From JAQIBY01 sp046546095 (GTDB taxonomy: Bacteria; Bacteroidota; Bacteroidia; Bacteroidales; ML635J-15), in assembly GCA_046546095.1 (NCBI GenBank), contig JBKGYK010000039.1, positions 1 through 29,419 of the forward strand: a stretch of 29,419 nt of DNA. The letters run 5' to 3'. The notes under the pieces were generated by a model. That model did not search any database and was not told the origin of the DNA. It saw only the letters and a program-made list of their open reading frames with translations. The position numbers were made by a program, and so were the translations under genes. Below are positions 8,376-16,370 of this stretch, piece after piece (positions within the stretch are counted from its first letter, which is position 1; every line of letters starts with the position of its first letter).

Positions 8376-9671
8376 ATGAATTTTCTAAAAGAACTTGAAT
8401 GGAGAGGCATGCTGCATGATGTCATGCCCGGAACCGATACATTACTTGATAAAGAAATGGTCACTGGGTATGTAGGTATTGACCCAACAGCAGATTCCCT
8501 GCACATCGGGCATCTGGTAGGCGTGATGATGCTCAAACACCTGCAGCTTGCCGGTCATCGTCCGCTTGTGGTACTGGGAGGTGCTACCGGAATGGTTGGC
8601 GATCCTTCAGGAAAATCAAAAGAACGTAAACTGCTGGATGAAGAAAGCCTGCGTCACAACGAAAACTGTATCAAAAAGCAAATTGAAAATTTTCTTGATT
8701 TTTCCGGAGACAAAACAAACAAAGCTTATTTGCTTAACAATTACGACTGGACAAAAGATGTTACGTTCCTGGAATTTGTTCGCGAAATAGGAAAACACCT
8801 TACCGTCAATTACATGATGGCCAAGGATTCTGTTAAAAAACGCCTTGGCAGCGAATCAGGGGATGGCATGTCATTTACAGAATTTTCATATCAGTTGCTC
8901 CAGGGTTTTGATTTTCTTCATCTCTACCGTGAATTTGACTGCAAGTTGCAAATGGGTGGTTCTGACCAGTGGGGAAACATCACTACCGGCACCGAACTTA
9001 TCAGGCGCGTAGAAGGTGGAGAAGCATTTGCTGCAACCTGTCCGCTTATTACCAAAGCAGACGGCGGAAAATTCGGAAAAACAGAAAGTGGTAACATATG
9101 GCTGGATCCGGAAAAAACCAGTCCGTACAAGTTTTATCAGTTCTGGCTTAATGTTTCGGATAGCGATGCGGAAAAATACATCAAAATTTTTACCATACTT
9201 CCAAAAGAAGAAATCGATGCACTGATTGAAAAACATCAGGCAGAACCACACATGCGACATCTGCAGAAAAAGCTGGCTGAAGAAATTACCATCATGGTGC
9301 ACTCCAAAGAGGATCTGGAAAAATCCATACAGGCATCCAACATTCTTTTTGGTAAATCAACTCAGGATGAATTGAAGACAATTGATGAGCAAACATTTTT
9401 ATCCGTATTTGAAGGTGTTCCCATGTATGATGTTAATAAAGCATTAATTGAAGAGGGTAGAGATATCTTTCAGCTCCTGTGTGAAGATACGGATATATTT
9501 ACAAGCAAAGGAGAATTAAGACGCCTGATTAAAGGAAATGGACTTTCCATTAACAAGGAAAAATTCCAAAACCCGGAAGTGCAAATTTCTTCTACATTTT
9601 TGATTAACGAAAAATACATCCTCGTACAAAAAGGAAAAAAGAACTATTATCTTATCAGGGTAAACTATTGA
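8376..9671 (+). CDS. tyrS: Tyrosyl-tRNA synthetase
   Basis: A 431-residue class I aminoacyl-tRNA synthetase that charges tRNA-Tyr. It shows HIGH (43-46, in DSLHIGHLVG), the tyrosine-pocket segments GGSDQWGNI and GFDFLHL, and the KMSKS-loop variant KFGKT (232-236). An S4-like RNA-binding domain forms the C-terminus (ELRRLIKGNGLSINKEK onward). Length is normal for bacterial TyrS. The ATG at 8376 is chosen because the in-frame upstream TTG at 8367 overlaps the promoter -7 box. It is a single gene between a strong palindrome and a terminator hairpin. Confidence 0.98.
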   Translation: MNFLKELEWRGMLHDVMPGTDTLLDKEMVTGYVGIDPTADSLHIGHLVGVMMLKHLQLAGHRPLVVLGGATGMVGDPSGKSKERKLLDEESLRHNENCIKKQIENFLDFSGDKTNKAYLLNNYDWTKDVTFLEFVREIGKHLTVNYMMAKDSVKKRLGSESGDGMSFTEFSYQLLQGFDFLHLYREFDCKLQMGGSDQWGNITTGTELIRRVEGGEAFAATCPLITKADGGKFGKTESGNIWLDPEKTSPYKFYQFWLNVSDSDAEKYIKIFTILPKEEIDALIEKHQAEPHMRHLQKKLAEEITIMVHSKEDLEKSIQASNILFGKSTQDELKTIDEQTFLSVFEGVPMYDVNKALIEEGRDIFQLLCEDTDIFTSKGELRRLIKGNGLSINKEKFQNPEVQISSTFLINEKYILVQKGKKNYYLIRVNY

Positions 9672-9700
9672 ATGAAATAGCAATACATCCGAAAGCATTG

Positions 9701-9738
9701 TAAAAACTGTTCTCCGAGGGCAGTTTTTACTGTTTTTA
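9701..9738 (+). terminator. Intrinsic terminator of tyrS
   Basis: TAAAAACTG (9701-9709) pairs with CAGTTTTTA (9721-9729) around an 11-base loop that can extend the stem with wobble pairs. CTGTTTTTA follows. It begins 30 bases after the tyrS stop. Confidence 0.85.
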
Positions 9739-10263
9739 TACCACAGTTCTTTGACATAAAATTTATAATTTTCAGGAGGAGAAAGGTTTAAACCCTAACC
9801 GTTAGAAAATGCCTGAAAAGTGACTTTTGTCATGATTTACTATGAATCAAGAACTTAATAAAATCCAATAAAAATACTTTTTTTATTTATTAACCACTGT
9901 TAATTTACTGAATAGCAACCAAAAACCAAATGTATAAAAACCAAACTCTCTTATTCATAATTACTTAATGTATTAACATTATTTTCACAATGGATTTGCA
10001 TCATTTCAATAAAAAGTAAAAATTTATCCTTGACAAATTAATATGCGATTTGCTTAAAATTCCTTTTTAAAAAACACAATTTATTATTCATATTTTTTGT
10101 CTGATTTATCACCAAAAAACTGACAGGAAAAATTGCCCGAATTTGTATTTTTTTTTCAGCATCACTATGTAATCAACACTTGTTAATTAAATCATATAAT
10201 AACTGAAAATCAAAGCTTATCAATTAACATTTGGGTTTATAACTTCCGAAAAGAATTGAAAAA
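9739..10263. other. AT-rich gene-free stretch with short inverted repeats
   Basis: No open frame with coding character, tRNA or known RNA could be recognised. It is very AT-rich: bases 9841-9900 contain 11 G or C in 60. Short inverted repeats occur, such as TTAAC/GTTAA around CACT near 9888-9901, TAATGT/ACATTA (9966-9981) and GGTT/AACC near 9786-9801. No convincing DnaA box cluster (TTATCCACA) was seen. The nadA promoter lies at its downstream end. Confidence 0.6.
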
Positions 10264-10295
10264 TTGTAAATTGCAAATGAAATAGCATAAATTTG
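10264..10295 (+). promoter_or_regulatory. nadA promoter (TTG, 21 bases, TAAATTTG)
   Basis: The -33 TTG (10264-10266) and the exact -7 box TAAATTTG (10288-10295) are 21 bases apart. This leaves a leader of about 60 very AT-rich bases before the nadA ATG at 10365, longer than for most genes here. No known riboswitch could be recognised in it. Confidence 0.6.
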
Positions 10296-10364
10296 CCAAC
10301 TGAATTAACAGCGTATTATTATCATCATTAATTTTTATATATATTTATAAATAATAATAATGTT

Positions 10365-11360
10365 ATGAATAAGGAAAACGACTTGAAAAATAAAGGATAC
10401 ATTGATGAGCCGATAGATGAAAATCTTGATATCAGAAATGAAATCATACGATTGAAAAAAGAAAAAAATGCGGTTATCCTGGCTCACTTTTATGTTGTCC
10501 CCGAATTACAGGACATTGCTGATTTTGTTGGTGACAGTTTGAAACTTTCACAGGAAGCTGCCCGCACAAAAGCGGATATTATTGTTTTTGTGGGTGTGCA
10601 TTTTATGGCCGAAACAGCTAAAATTCTTTCGCCGGATAAAAAAGTGCTGCTGCCTGATCTAAATGCCGGTTGTTCACTGGCTGAATCAGCACCTGCAGAT
10701 AAATTTGCAGAATTTCTGGAAAGCTATCCGGATCATATTGTGATCAATTATATTAATACCACAGCTGCCCTGAAAGTCTTATCAGATGTGGTGGTTACCA
10801 GTACCAATGCAAAAGCCATTGTGGAAAGTTTTCCGGAAGACCAGAAAATTGTTTTTGGACCGGATAAAAACCTTGGGAATTACATCAATTCTGTTACCGG
10901 CAGAAACATGGTTTTATGGGATGGTGCATGTCATGTACACGAAGAGTTTTCACTTGAGGAAATTGTCAGACTCAAAAAAGAAAATCCTGGTGCCAAAGTA
11001 CTTGCTCATCCCGAATGTGAAAAACCCGTACTTATTGTAGCCGACCATATCGGCTCAACAGCATCCCTGTTGAAGTTTTCACAAACAGATTCAGCTCAAA
11101 AATATATAGTGGCTACTGAATCAGGAATCATACATCAGATGAAAAAAGCCAGTCCGGATAAAGAATTTATTCCCGCCCCTCCAAAAGATTCATCCTGCGG
11201 TTGCGGCGATTGTAATTTTATGAAACTTAATACAATGTATAAGCTTTACAATTGTCTGAAATATGAATTGCCTGAAGTGGTACTGGATGAAAATCTGAGA
11301 AAGAAAGCTGAAAAACCTATTCGAAAAATGCTTGAAATATCAGATAAACTCGGCTTGTAG
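10365..11360 (+). CDS. nadA: Quinolinate synthase A
   Basis: A 331-residue enzyme that condenses iminoaspartate with dihydroxyacetone phosphate to quinolinate, the pyridine-ring step of de novo NAD synthesis. Family segments seen: AHFY (40-43), GDSLKLS, GCSLAES with Cys103, NYINTTA, HPEC with Cys218, and a CGCGDC cluster (278-283). Three of these Cys should ligate the catalytic 4Fe-4S cluster: Cys103, Cys218 and one of the last group, probably Cys283. nadB and nadC are not in the window. Its stop is 3 bases before the next start, so it heads a probable nadA/lipid A deacylase/birA operon. Confidence 0.97.
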   Translation: MNKENDLKNKGYIDEPIDENLDIRNEIIRLKKEKNAVILAHFYVVPELQDIADFVGDSLKLSQEAARTKADIIVFVGVHFMAETAKILSPDKKVLLPDLNAGCSLAESAPADKFAEFLESYPDHIVINYINTTAALKVLSDVVVTSTNAKAIVESFPEDQKIVFGPDKNLGNYINSVTGRNMVLWDGACHVHEEFSLEEIVRLKKENPGAKVLAHPECEKPVLIVADHIGSTASLLKFSQTDSAQKYIVATESGIIHQMKKASPDKEFIPAPPKDSSCGCGDCNFMKLNTMYKLYNCLKYELPEVVLDENLRKKAEKPIRKMLEISDKLGL

Positions 11361-11363
11361 TTT

Positions 11364-12530
11364 ATGAAAATTACTCTTGTTTTTTCTGGCTTGTTGATGA
11401 TACTTGTTGCACAACAGTGTTTTGCTCAGAAACAAGTACAGAATACCGGATTTTACAGCATCAAATCAGGACCAGGAAAAATTCTTGAAGCATACAGCCT
11501 GATGCCGGAAACAAATATTTCATGGTTTACAGGATTTGAATTCGGACATGCCGCCAAAGGTGAACATGCCTGGGAAAAACTACTGAACTATCCGGAATAT
11601 GGTTTGGAAATTTTGTATGGCAATTTAAACAACGATTTCTTAGGAAATACCTTTGCTCTGCAGCCTTTTTTGCGGTGGAAACTCCGGGAACAAAACAAAC
11701 CCCTGGAGATAAATTTTGCCGCCGGCCTGGGCTTTGCATACTTTACTGACAAATACCATTTCTTTGACAATCCGGAAAACGGATTAATAGGAAGTCAGAT
11801 TACAAATTACACTAAAGGTGAGATCGAAATTGGATACAGGTTTCCGCAGTGGAGAATTTATGCATCTGCCGGAGCTTTTCATTTTTCAAACGGTCATGTC
11901 AATTTGCCCAATATCGGTGCCAATGTACCGGAAGCAAAAATCGGTATTACCTTGTATCAAGGTCAATCAGATATTGTGAGAAATATTGACTATCCGCAGC
12001 ATGATTCAGCATGGTCGGTTTCAGCAAGGCTGGGAATAGGAGCGCATGCATATGGTTCTACCATGAAGCCTTTTGCAGGACCTGTGTATCCGGTAATTTC
12101 ACCAGCAATTTCCTTAAACAAAAACCTGTCTGCTGCCTATAGGATTTCCTTTGGGGCTGTGGGTGGATTTTACCATGCCTATCACAATTTTCTTCTCTCT
12201 GAAATTAAACTCAGTAAGCAGAATGCCACGGCAAATGCTAGCTATATGAGCCTGTTTTTCGGGCAGGAACTGATGATGGGAAAAATTGCAGTGTACGGTG
12301 AATTCGGTATAGACATGTGGAAACCTTTCATCAGAGAATACGGGGATATTTTTGACATTGAAAAAGGTTTTGGGGGATTTATTAAAGCCTGGAACAGTAA
12401 CAGGCTGGGAATTAAATATTACCTGAAAGAAATAAACCAAAGCGGATTCAATGCCAGTATCGGTGTTTTTATCAAAGCCAATTATGCACAGGCTGAATTT
12501 GCTGAATGTGCTCTTGAAATTTGTTTTTAA
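11364..12530 (+). CDS. PagL-like acyloxyacyl hydrolase family outer-membrane protein
   Basis: A 388-residue protein with a signal peptide ending QQCFAQ (about residue 22) and a beta-barrel-like pattern. The segment AFHFSNGHVNLPNIGAN (171-187) matches the catalytic strand of PagL-type lipid A 3-O-deacylases (HxSN, then PNxG): His173 and Ser175 fit the His and Ser of the PagL triad. The Glu of Pseudomonas PagL aligns with Asn187, so the triad is altered; Glu190 is nearby. It is about twice as long as classical PagL (about 150 residues), with a second barrel-like half. It may trim lipid A acyl chains in the outer membrane, but activity is not assured. Its stop overlaps the birA start (TAATG). 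Confidence 0.7.
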   Translation: MKITLVFSGLLMILVAQQCFAQKQVQNTGFYSIKSGPGKILEAYSLMPETNISWFTGFEFGHAAKGEHAWEKLLNYPEYGLEILYGNLNNDFLGNTFALQPFLRWKLREQNKPLEINFAAGLGFAYFTDKYHFFDNPENGLIGSQITNYTKGEIEIGYRFPQWRIYASAGAFHFSNGHVNLPNIGANVPEAKIGITLYQGQSDIVRNIDYPQHDSAWSVSARLGIGAHAYGSTMKPFAGPVYPVISPAISLNKNLSAAYRISFGAVGGFYHAYHNFLLSEIKLSKQNATANASYMSLFFGQELMMGKIAVYGEFGIDMWKPFIREYGDIFDIEKGFGGFIKAWNSNRLGIKYYLKEINQSGFNASIGVFIKANYAQAEFAECALEICF

Positions 12531-13267
12531 TGATATATGATATAAATAAAATACAAAGCTGTGATTCAACCAATACGGAAGCTTTTCGCCTGAAAGAAAA
12601 AATCACAAAAAAAATACCATTCGCCGTGTATTGTGAAGAACAAACCCGGGGAAGGGGAATGGGAAAAAATATATGGGAATCAGAAAAAGGAAAGAACCTT
12701 ACATGCAGTCTGATTCAGTATCCGGTGTTTTTAAGCCCGTACAGACATTTTTATTTTTCAATGGTCGTTGCCCTGTCTGTTTATGATATATTGCAAAATA
12801 TGGGTCTGCAAAGCCAAATAAAGTGGCCAAATGATGTTCTGGTGGATAATGAAAAGATTTGTGGTATTCTAATCGAATCAGAAATACAAAATGGCAAAAT
12901 TCAGCTTATGCTTGCCGGAATAGGAATCAATATCAATCAGACCGAATTTTCAGAAGATTGTACAAACGCTGTATCACTTAAACAAAAAGGCATTACCCAT
13001 CACAATGCGGATACGGTATTGCACCTTTTGATTGATGCTTTCAATAAACGATACAAAATGCTTCAACAGGAAAAGTATACTGAAATTAAATCTGATTATC
13101 TCGGTCAATTGAAGGGTTTTCAGGAGTGGAAGTATTTCACCGATGGCAAACTAACATGTAAAGCAAAAATTGTTGATGTAAGAGACAATGGATATATTCT
13201 TACCGAACGTGCCGATGGAAAAATTACCGAACATGAAATGAAAGAGATTTCCATGATTATCAAATAG
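12530..13267 (+). CDS. birA: Biotin-[acetyl-CoA-carboxylase] ligase, monofunctional BirA
   Basis: A 245-residue enzyme that makes biotinyl-AMP and biotinylates carboxylase carrier domains. Motifs: DSTN (12-15), EQTRGRGMGK (37-46, the biotinyl-AMP loop) and KWPNDV (98-103), followed by ICGILIE. There is no N-terminal helix-turn-helix, so unlike E. coli BirA it should not be a repressor. The ATG at 12530 shares one base with the stop of the preceding gene (TAATG); an in-frame TTG at 12521 is less likely. A small C-terminal domain is present (residues about 200-245). Probably translationally coupled to the upstream PagL-like gene, though no functional link is evident. Confidence 0.93.
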   Translation: MIYDINKIQSCDSTNTEAFRLKEKITKKIPFAVYCEEQTRGRGMGKNIWESEKGKNLTCSLIQYPVFLSPYRHFYFSMVVALSVYDILQNMGLQSQIKWPNDVLVDNEKICGILIESEIQNGKIQLMLAGIGININQTEFSEDCTNAVSLKQKGITHHNADTVLHLLIDAFNKRYKMLQQEKYTEIKSDYLGQLKGFQEWKYFTDGKLTCKAKIVDVRDNGYILTERADGKITEHEMKEISMIIK

Positions 13268-13280
13268 CTTTGCCAAAGCT
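13266..13280 (+). terminator. Short hairpin at the birA stop
   Basis: AGCTTT (13266-13271) and AAAGCT (13275-13280) form a 6-bp stem with a GCC loop overlapping the TAG stop (13265-13267), followed by TTATC. A weak candidate terminator. Confidence 0.35.
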
Positions 13281-13337
13281 TTATCAGGCGTATGCATACA
13301 AATTTTTCACAGATTTAATTTTTCAAAAGTATCCAAA

Positions 13338-13366
13338 TTGCATGTACCAAACATTTTGTACCTTTA
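13338..13366 (+). promoter_or_regulatory. Promoter of the sufS-sufE-sufT-dapD operon
   Basis: TTG (13338-13340) and TACCTTTA (13359-13366, one mismatch to TAnnTTTG) are 18 bases apart. The leader of about 20 bases contains three tandem GAAAA units (13371-13385) before the ATG at 13391. Confidence 0.6.
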
Positions 13367-13390
13367 CAGAGAAAAGAAAAGAAAAGAATT

Positions 13391-14611
13391 ATGGATATCG
13401 CTAAAATAAGAAAAGACTTCCCGATACTTTCACAGAATATTTACGGAAAACCCCTTGTTTATCTCGATAACGCTGCAACCACACAAAAACCCGTTCAGGT
13501 GATGAGAGCCATGAATGAGGTGTATGAAACATACAATGGTAACATACACCGTGGTGTACATTATCTGAGCGAAAAAAGCACCACAGTTCATGAGGAAACA
13601 AGAAAATTCATTGCCGATTTTATCAATGCAGAATCCTCCGGTGAGATCATATTTACACGTGGAACCACAGAATCGGTAAACCTGATAGCCAATACATTTG
13701 CAGAAGCATTCATAAATGAAGGTGATGAGATTCTGATAACAGAAATGGAGCACCATTCCAATTTTGTACCCTGGCAAATGGTTTGTAAGAGAAAAAATGC
13801 CGTTTTGAAGGTGCTGAAGATTGAAGAAGACGGAAGCCTGTCCGTTGACAAGCTTACATCAATGATGACCGATAGAACAAAAATTCTGTCAGTAACCCAG
13901 GTATCCAATGTTCTGGGTACCATCAATCCCGTAAAAGAAATTATCAAAATTGCCCATGAGCGTGATATTCCGGTTATGATTGATGCTGCCCAGAGTATAC
14001 AGCATATGACAATTGATGTCAGGGATTTGGATTGCGATTTTCTTGCATTCAGCGGACATAAATTGTACGGACCAACCGGTATTGGTGTGTTGTATGGAAA
14101 AGAGAAATGGCTTGAAAAATTGCCGCCGTACCAGGGTGGGGGAGAAATGATAGAAAAAGTTTCCATAGAGGAAACCACCTACAACAGCCTGCCTTACAAG
14201 TTTGAAGCGGGTACTCCAAATTATGTCGGCACAATTGGTATGGGTGCTGCTCTGATGTATATGGATTCCATCGGCATGGAAAATATTGCAGCGCATGAAA
14301 ATGAAGTGTATCAGTATGCCATGGATATGTTGCAATCCGTTCCGGACATAAAATTTATCGGCACTGCGGACAACAAGGTTTCGGTTATTTCCTTCCTGAT
14401 TGGAGATTTGCATCCCTATGATATCGGAACCATGATTGATAAAAACGGCGTTGCAGTAAGGACCGGAACCCATTGTGCAGAACCCATCATGAGATACTAT
14501 GGAATTGCTGGAACCCTGAGGGCTTCCATTGGGTTATATAATTCCAAAGAGGATATAGAACATTTTGTTAACAGCCTGAAAAAAGTGGTAAAAATACTTA
14601 GTACAGGATAA
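13391..14611 (+). CDS. sufS: Cysteine desulfurase SufS (class II)
   Basis: A 406-residue PLP enzyme that takes sulfur from cysteine for Fe-S cluster assembly. It shows LDNAATTQKP near the N-terminus, His121 (EMEHHSN), Asp198 (MIDAAQS), the PLP Lys224 in SGHKLYGPTG and the persulfide-forming Cys362 in RTGTHCAEP, the short-loop form typical of SufS rather than IscS. Length is normal. It is first in a run with its partner sufE and a DUF59 gene. The scaffold genes sufBCD are not in the window and must lie elsewhere if present. Promoter at 13338-13366. Confidence 0.97.
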   Translation: MDIAKIRKDFPILSQNIYGKPLVYLDNAATTQKPVQVMRAMNEVYETYNGNIHRGVHYLSEKSTTVHEETRKFIADFINAESSGEIIFTRGTTESVNLIANTFAEAFINEGDEILITEMEHHSNFVPWQMVCKRKNAVLKVLKIEEDGSLSVDKLTSMMTDRTKILSVTQVSNVLGTINPVKEIIKIAHERDIPVMIDAAQSIQHMTIDVRDLDCDFLAFSGHKLYGPTGIGVLYGKEKWLEKLPPYQGGGEMIEKVSIEETTYNSLPYKFEAGTPNYVGTIGMGAALMYMDSIGMENIAAHENEVYQYAMDMLQSVPDIKFIGTADNKVSVISFLIGDLHPYDIGTMIDKNGVAVRTGTHCAEPIMRYYGIAGTLRASIGLYNSKEDIEHFVNSLKKVVKILSTG

Positions 14612-14656
14612 ACAAAATGAATGATTACTTGTTGAAAATTAGAGACTTTTTACATT

Positions 14657-15079
14657 ATGAGTATTGAAAAGAAACAGAAAGAAATCATTGAGGAGTTTGA
14701 AGTTTTTGATGACTGGATGGATAAGTATGCCTACCTTGTTGACCTCGGTAATGAGCTGGAAAGCATGAACAAAAAGGACAAAAGTGAAGAAAACCTGATC
14801 AGCGGATGTCAGAGTAATGTCTGGATTACTGCTGAAATGAAAGATGGCCGGATGCATTTCAAGGCTGATAGTGATGCCATCATCACAAAAGGAATTGCCT
14901 CCCTGCTCATACGTGTTTTTGAAGGTGAAACTCCCGAAGATGTTCTGACCAGCAATTTATATTTTATTGATGAAATCGGTTTACATCAGCATCTGTCACC
15001 AACACGTTCAAATGGATTGGTAGCAATGGTCAAGAGAATCAAAGCCTATGCACTTGCATTCAATGAACAGCAAAAGTAG
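14657..15079 (+). CDS. sufE: Sulfur acceptor protein SufE
   Basis: A 140-residue SufE family protein that accepts the persulfide from SufS and passes it to the Fe-S scaffold. The acceptor Cys51 lies in ISGCQSNVW, the same number as in E. coli SufE. Other family features are the N-terminal helix with FDDWMDKYAYLVDLG and the C-terminal LSPTRSNGL. It follows sufS after 45 bases, on the same strand. Confidence 0.96.
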   Translation: MSIEKKQKEIIEEFEVFDDWMDKYAYLVDLGNELESMNKKDKSEENLISGCQSNVWITAEMKDGRMHFKADSDAIITKGIASLLIRVFEGETPEDVLTSNLYFIDEIGLHQHLSPTRSNGLVAMVKRIKAYALAFNEQQK

Positions 15080-15112
15080 GTTTTTTGAAAAATATTTTAA
15101 GTATGATAACTT

Positions 15113-15424
15113 ATGGAAAAACAGGAAATTCTGACAAATATCGTTAAGGAATTGAGAAAAGTATTTGACCCTGAAATTCCGGTAAACATATATGATTTGG
15201 GTCTGATTTATGAACTGGATGTTGATGATAATGGCAAAGCCACAATCCAAATGACACTGACAGCTCCCAATTGTCCCATGGCCGATAATCTGGTGATGAT
15301 GACTGAAACAGCAGTCAAAAGAGCTGATGGTGTTGAGGATGTTGAAATTGATCTTGTATTTGATCCGCCCTGGGACCAAAGCAGAATGAACGATGAAGCC
15401 AAATTAGAACTGGGACTATTGTAA
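15113..15424 (+). CDS. sufT: SufT-like / MIP18 (DUF59) Fe-S maturation protein
   Basis: A 103-residue single-domain protein with the DUF59 signature DPEIPVNIYDLGLIY (19-33), TAPNCPM with the conserved Cys54, and LVFDPPW (near 81-87). Relatives (SufT, the eukaryotic CIA protein MIP18) assist Fe-S cluster assembly or insertion. The position directly after sufS and sufE fits. The gap of 10 bases to dapD implies one mRNA. The name sufT is assigned by domain and context. Confidence 0.88.
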   Translation: MEKQEILTNIVKELRKVFDPEIPVNIYDLGLIYELDVDDNGKATIQMTLTAPNCPMADNLVMMTETAVKRADGVEDVEIDLVFDPPWDQSRMNDEAKLELGLL

Positions 15425-15434
15425 ACAAAACATC

Positions 15435-16259
15435 ATGGAAAGAAATATAGAATTCATTGAAAGAGCCTGGGAAAATCGGGACTTGCTTAACGAAAAAGAT
15501 GTTAAATCCGCCATTTTTGAAACGCTTGAAAAACTTGATAAGGGTGAATTGCGTGTAGCAGAACCTGATAAACAGGAAGAGACCGGTTGGAAAGTTAACC
15601 ACTGGATAAAGAAGGCTGTTATTTTGTATTTTCCCTTGCGGCCGATGGAGACCATTGAAGACGGATTTTTTGAGTATCATGACAAAATACCAGTAAAAAA
15701 GAATTTTAAAGAACAGGGAGTACGAGTTGTGCCTGATGCCATTGCACGCTATGGTTCATATCTCAGCGAAGGAGTGATTATGATGCCATCCTATGTAAAT
15801 ATTGGTGCCAGAGTAGGAAAATACAGCATGGTGGACACCTGGGCGACAGTTGGATCCTGTGCACAGATTGGTGACCATGTCCATCTCAGCGGCGGTGTTG
15901 GCATTGGAGGTGTGCTGGAGCCGGTGCAGGCAGCACCTGTTATCATTGAAGATTATGCCTTCATTGGTTCAAGATGCGTTGTCGTGGAAGGTGTACGTGT
16001 GGGTAGCGAAGCCGTGCTGGGTGCCAATGTGGTATTGACAGCAAGTACCAAAATCATCGATGTAACTGGCAGTGAACCTGTGGAAACAAAAGGTTTTATT
16101 CCTGAAAGATCGGTTGTGATACCCGGCTCTTTTACAAAAACATTTCATGCCGGAAAATATCAGGTCCCATGTGCTCTGATTATCGGAAAGCGCAAAGAAA
16201 GTACAGATAAGAAAACCTCACTGAATGATGCGCTGCGCGAGTACAATGTATCCGCGTAA
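15435..16259 (+). CDS. dapD: 2,3,4,5-tetrahydropyridine-2,6-dicarboxylate N-succinyltransferase DapD
   Basis: A 274-residue acyltransferase that succinylates tetrahydrodipicolinate in the succinylase branch of lysine and meso-diaminopimelate synthesis. After an alpha-helical N-terminal domain, the region from about residue 100 to 210 consists of left-handed beta-helix hexapeptide repeats, for example VIMMPSYVNIGARVG, TVGSCAQIG and VGIGGVLEPV; then PERSVVIPGSFTKTF. Length matches the family. It is 10 bases after the sufT-like gene, so it seems to be transcribed with the Fe-S assembly genes, although it needs no Fe-S cluster itself. No strong terminator follows; a GTCCC/GGGAC pair lies at 16317-16344. 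Confidence 0.96.
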   Translation: MERNIEFIERAWENRDLLNEKDVKSAIFETLEKLDKGELRVAEPDKQEETGWKVNHWIKKAVILYFPLRPMETIEDGFFEYHDKIPVKKNFKEQGVRVVPDAIARYGSYLSEGVIMMPSYVNIGARVGKYSMVDTWATVGSCAQIGDHVHLSGGVGIGGVLEPVQAAPVIIEDYAFIGSRCVVVEGVRVGSEAVLGANVVLTASTKIIDVTGSEPVETKGFIPERSVVIPGSFTKTFHAGKYQVPCALIIGKRKESTDKKTSLNDALREYNVSA

Positions 16260-16370
16260 ATCATAATAAATTGGAAATATAATCCAAAATAGTAAAACAT
16301 TTACTGATGCTTATAAGTCCCGGGCATCCGTGATTACGAGGGACAACTTCAGAAAAATCATAAAAACCGG

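Noticed and set aside
9739..10364. oriC with DnaA boxes in the AT-rich gap
   Set aside because: Only poor matches to TTATCCACA were seen (e.g. TTATCACCA), not a cluster; kept only as an open question.
13651..13666. CACGTG-centred sequence in sufS (ATTTACACGTGGAACC) as a fourth parS site
   Set aside because: Three mismatches to the specified positions and no symmetry beyond the core; it encodes the conserved FTRGTTES segment of SufS.
13588..14178. 196-codon minus-strand frame inside sufS
   Set aside because: Antisense shadow of a certain gene; no signal peptide or family pattern.
16317..16344. Terminator between dapD and deoC
   Set aside because: The GTCCC/GGGAC pair has an 18-base loop and no T-run; too weak to call.
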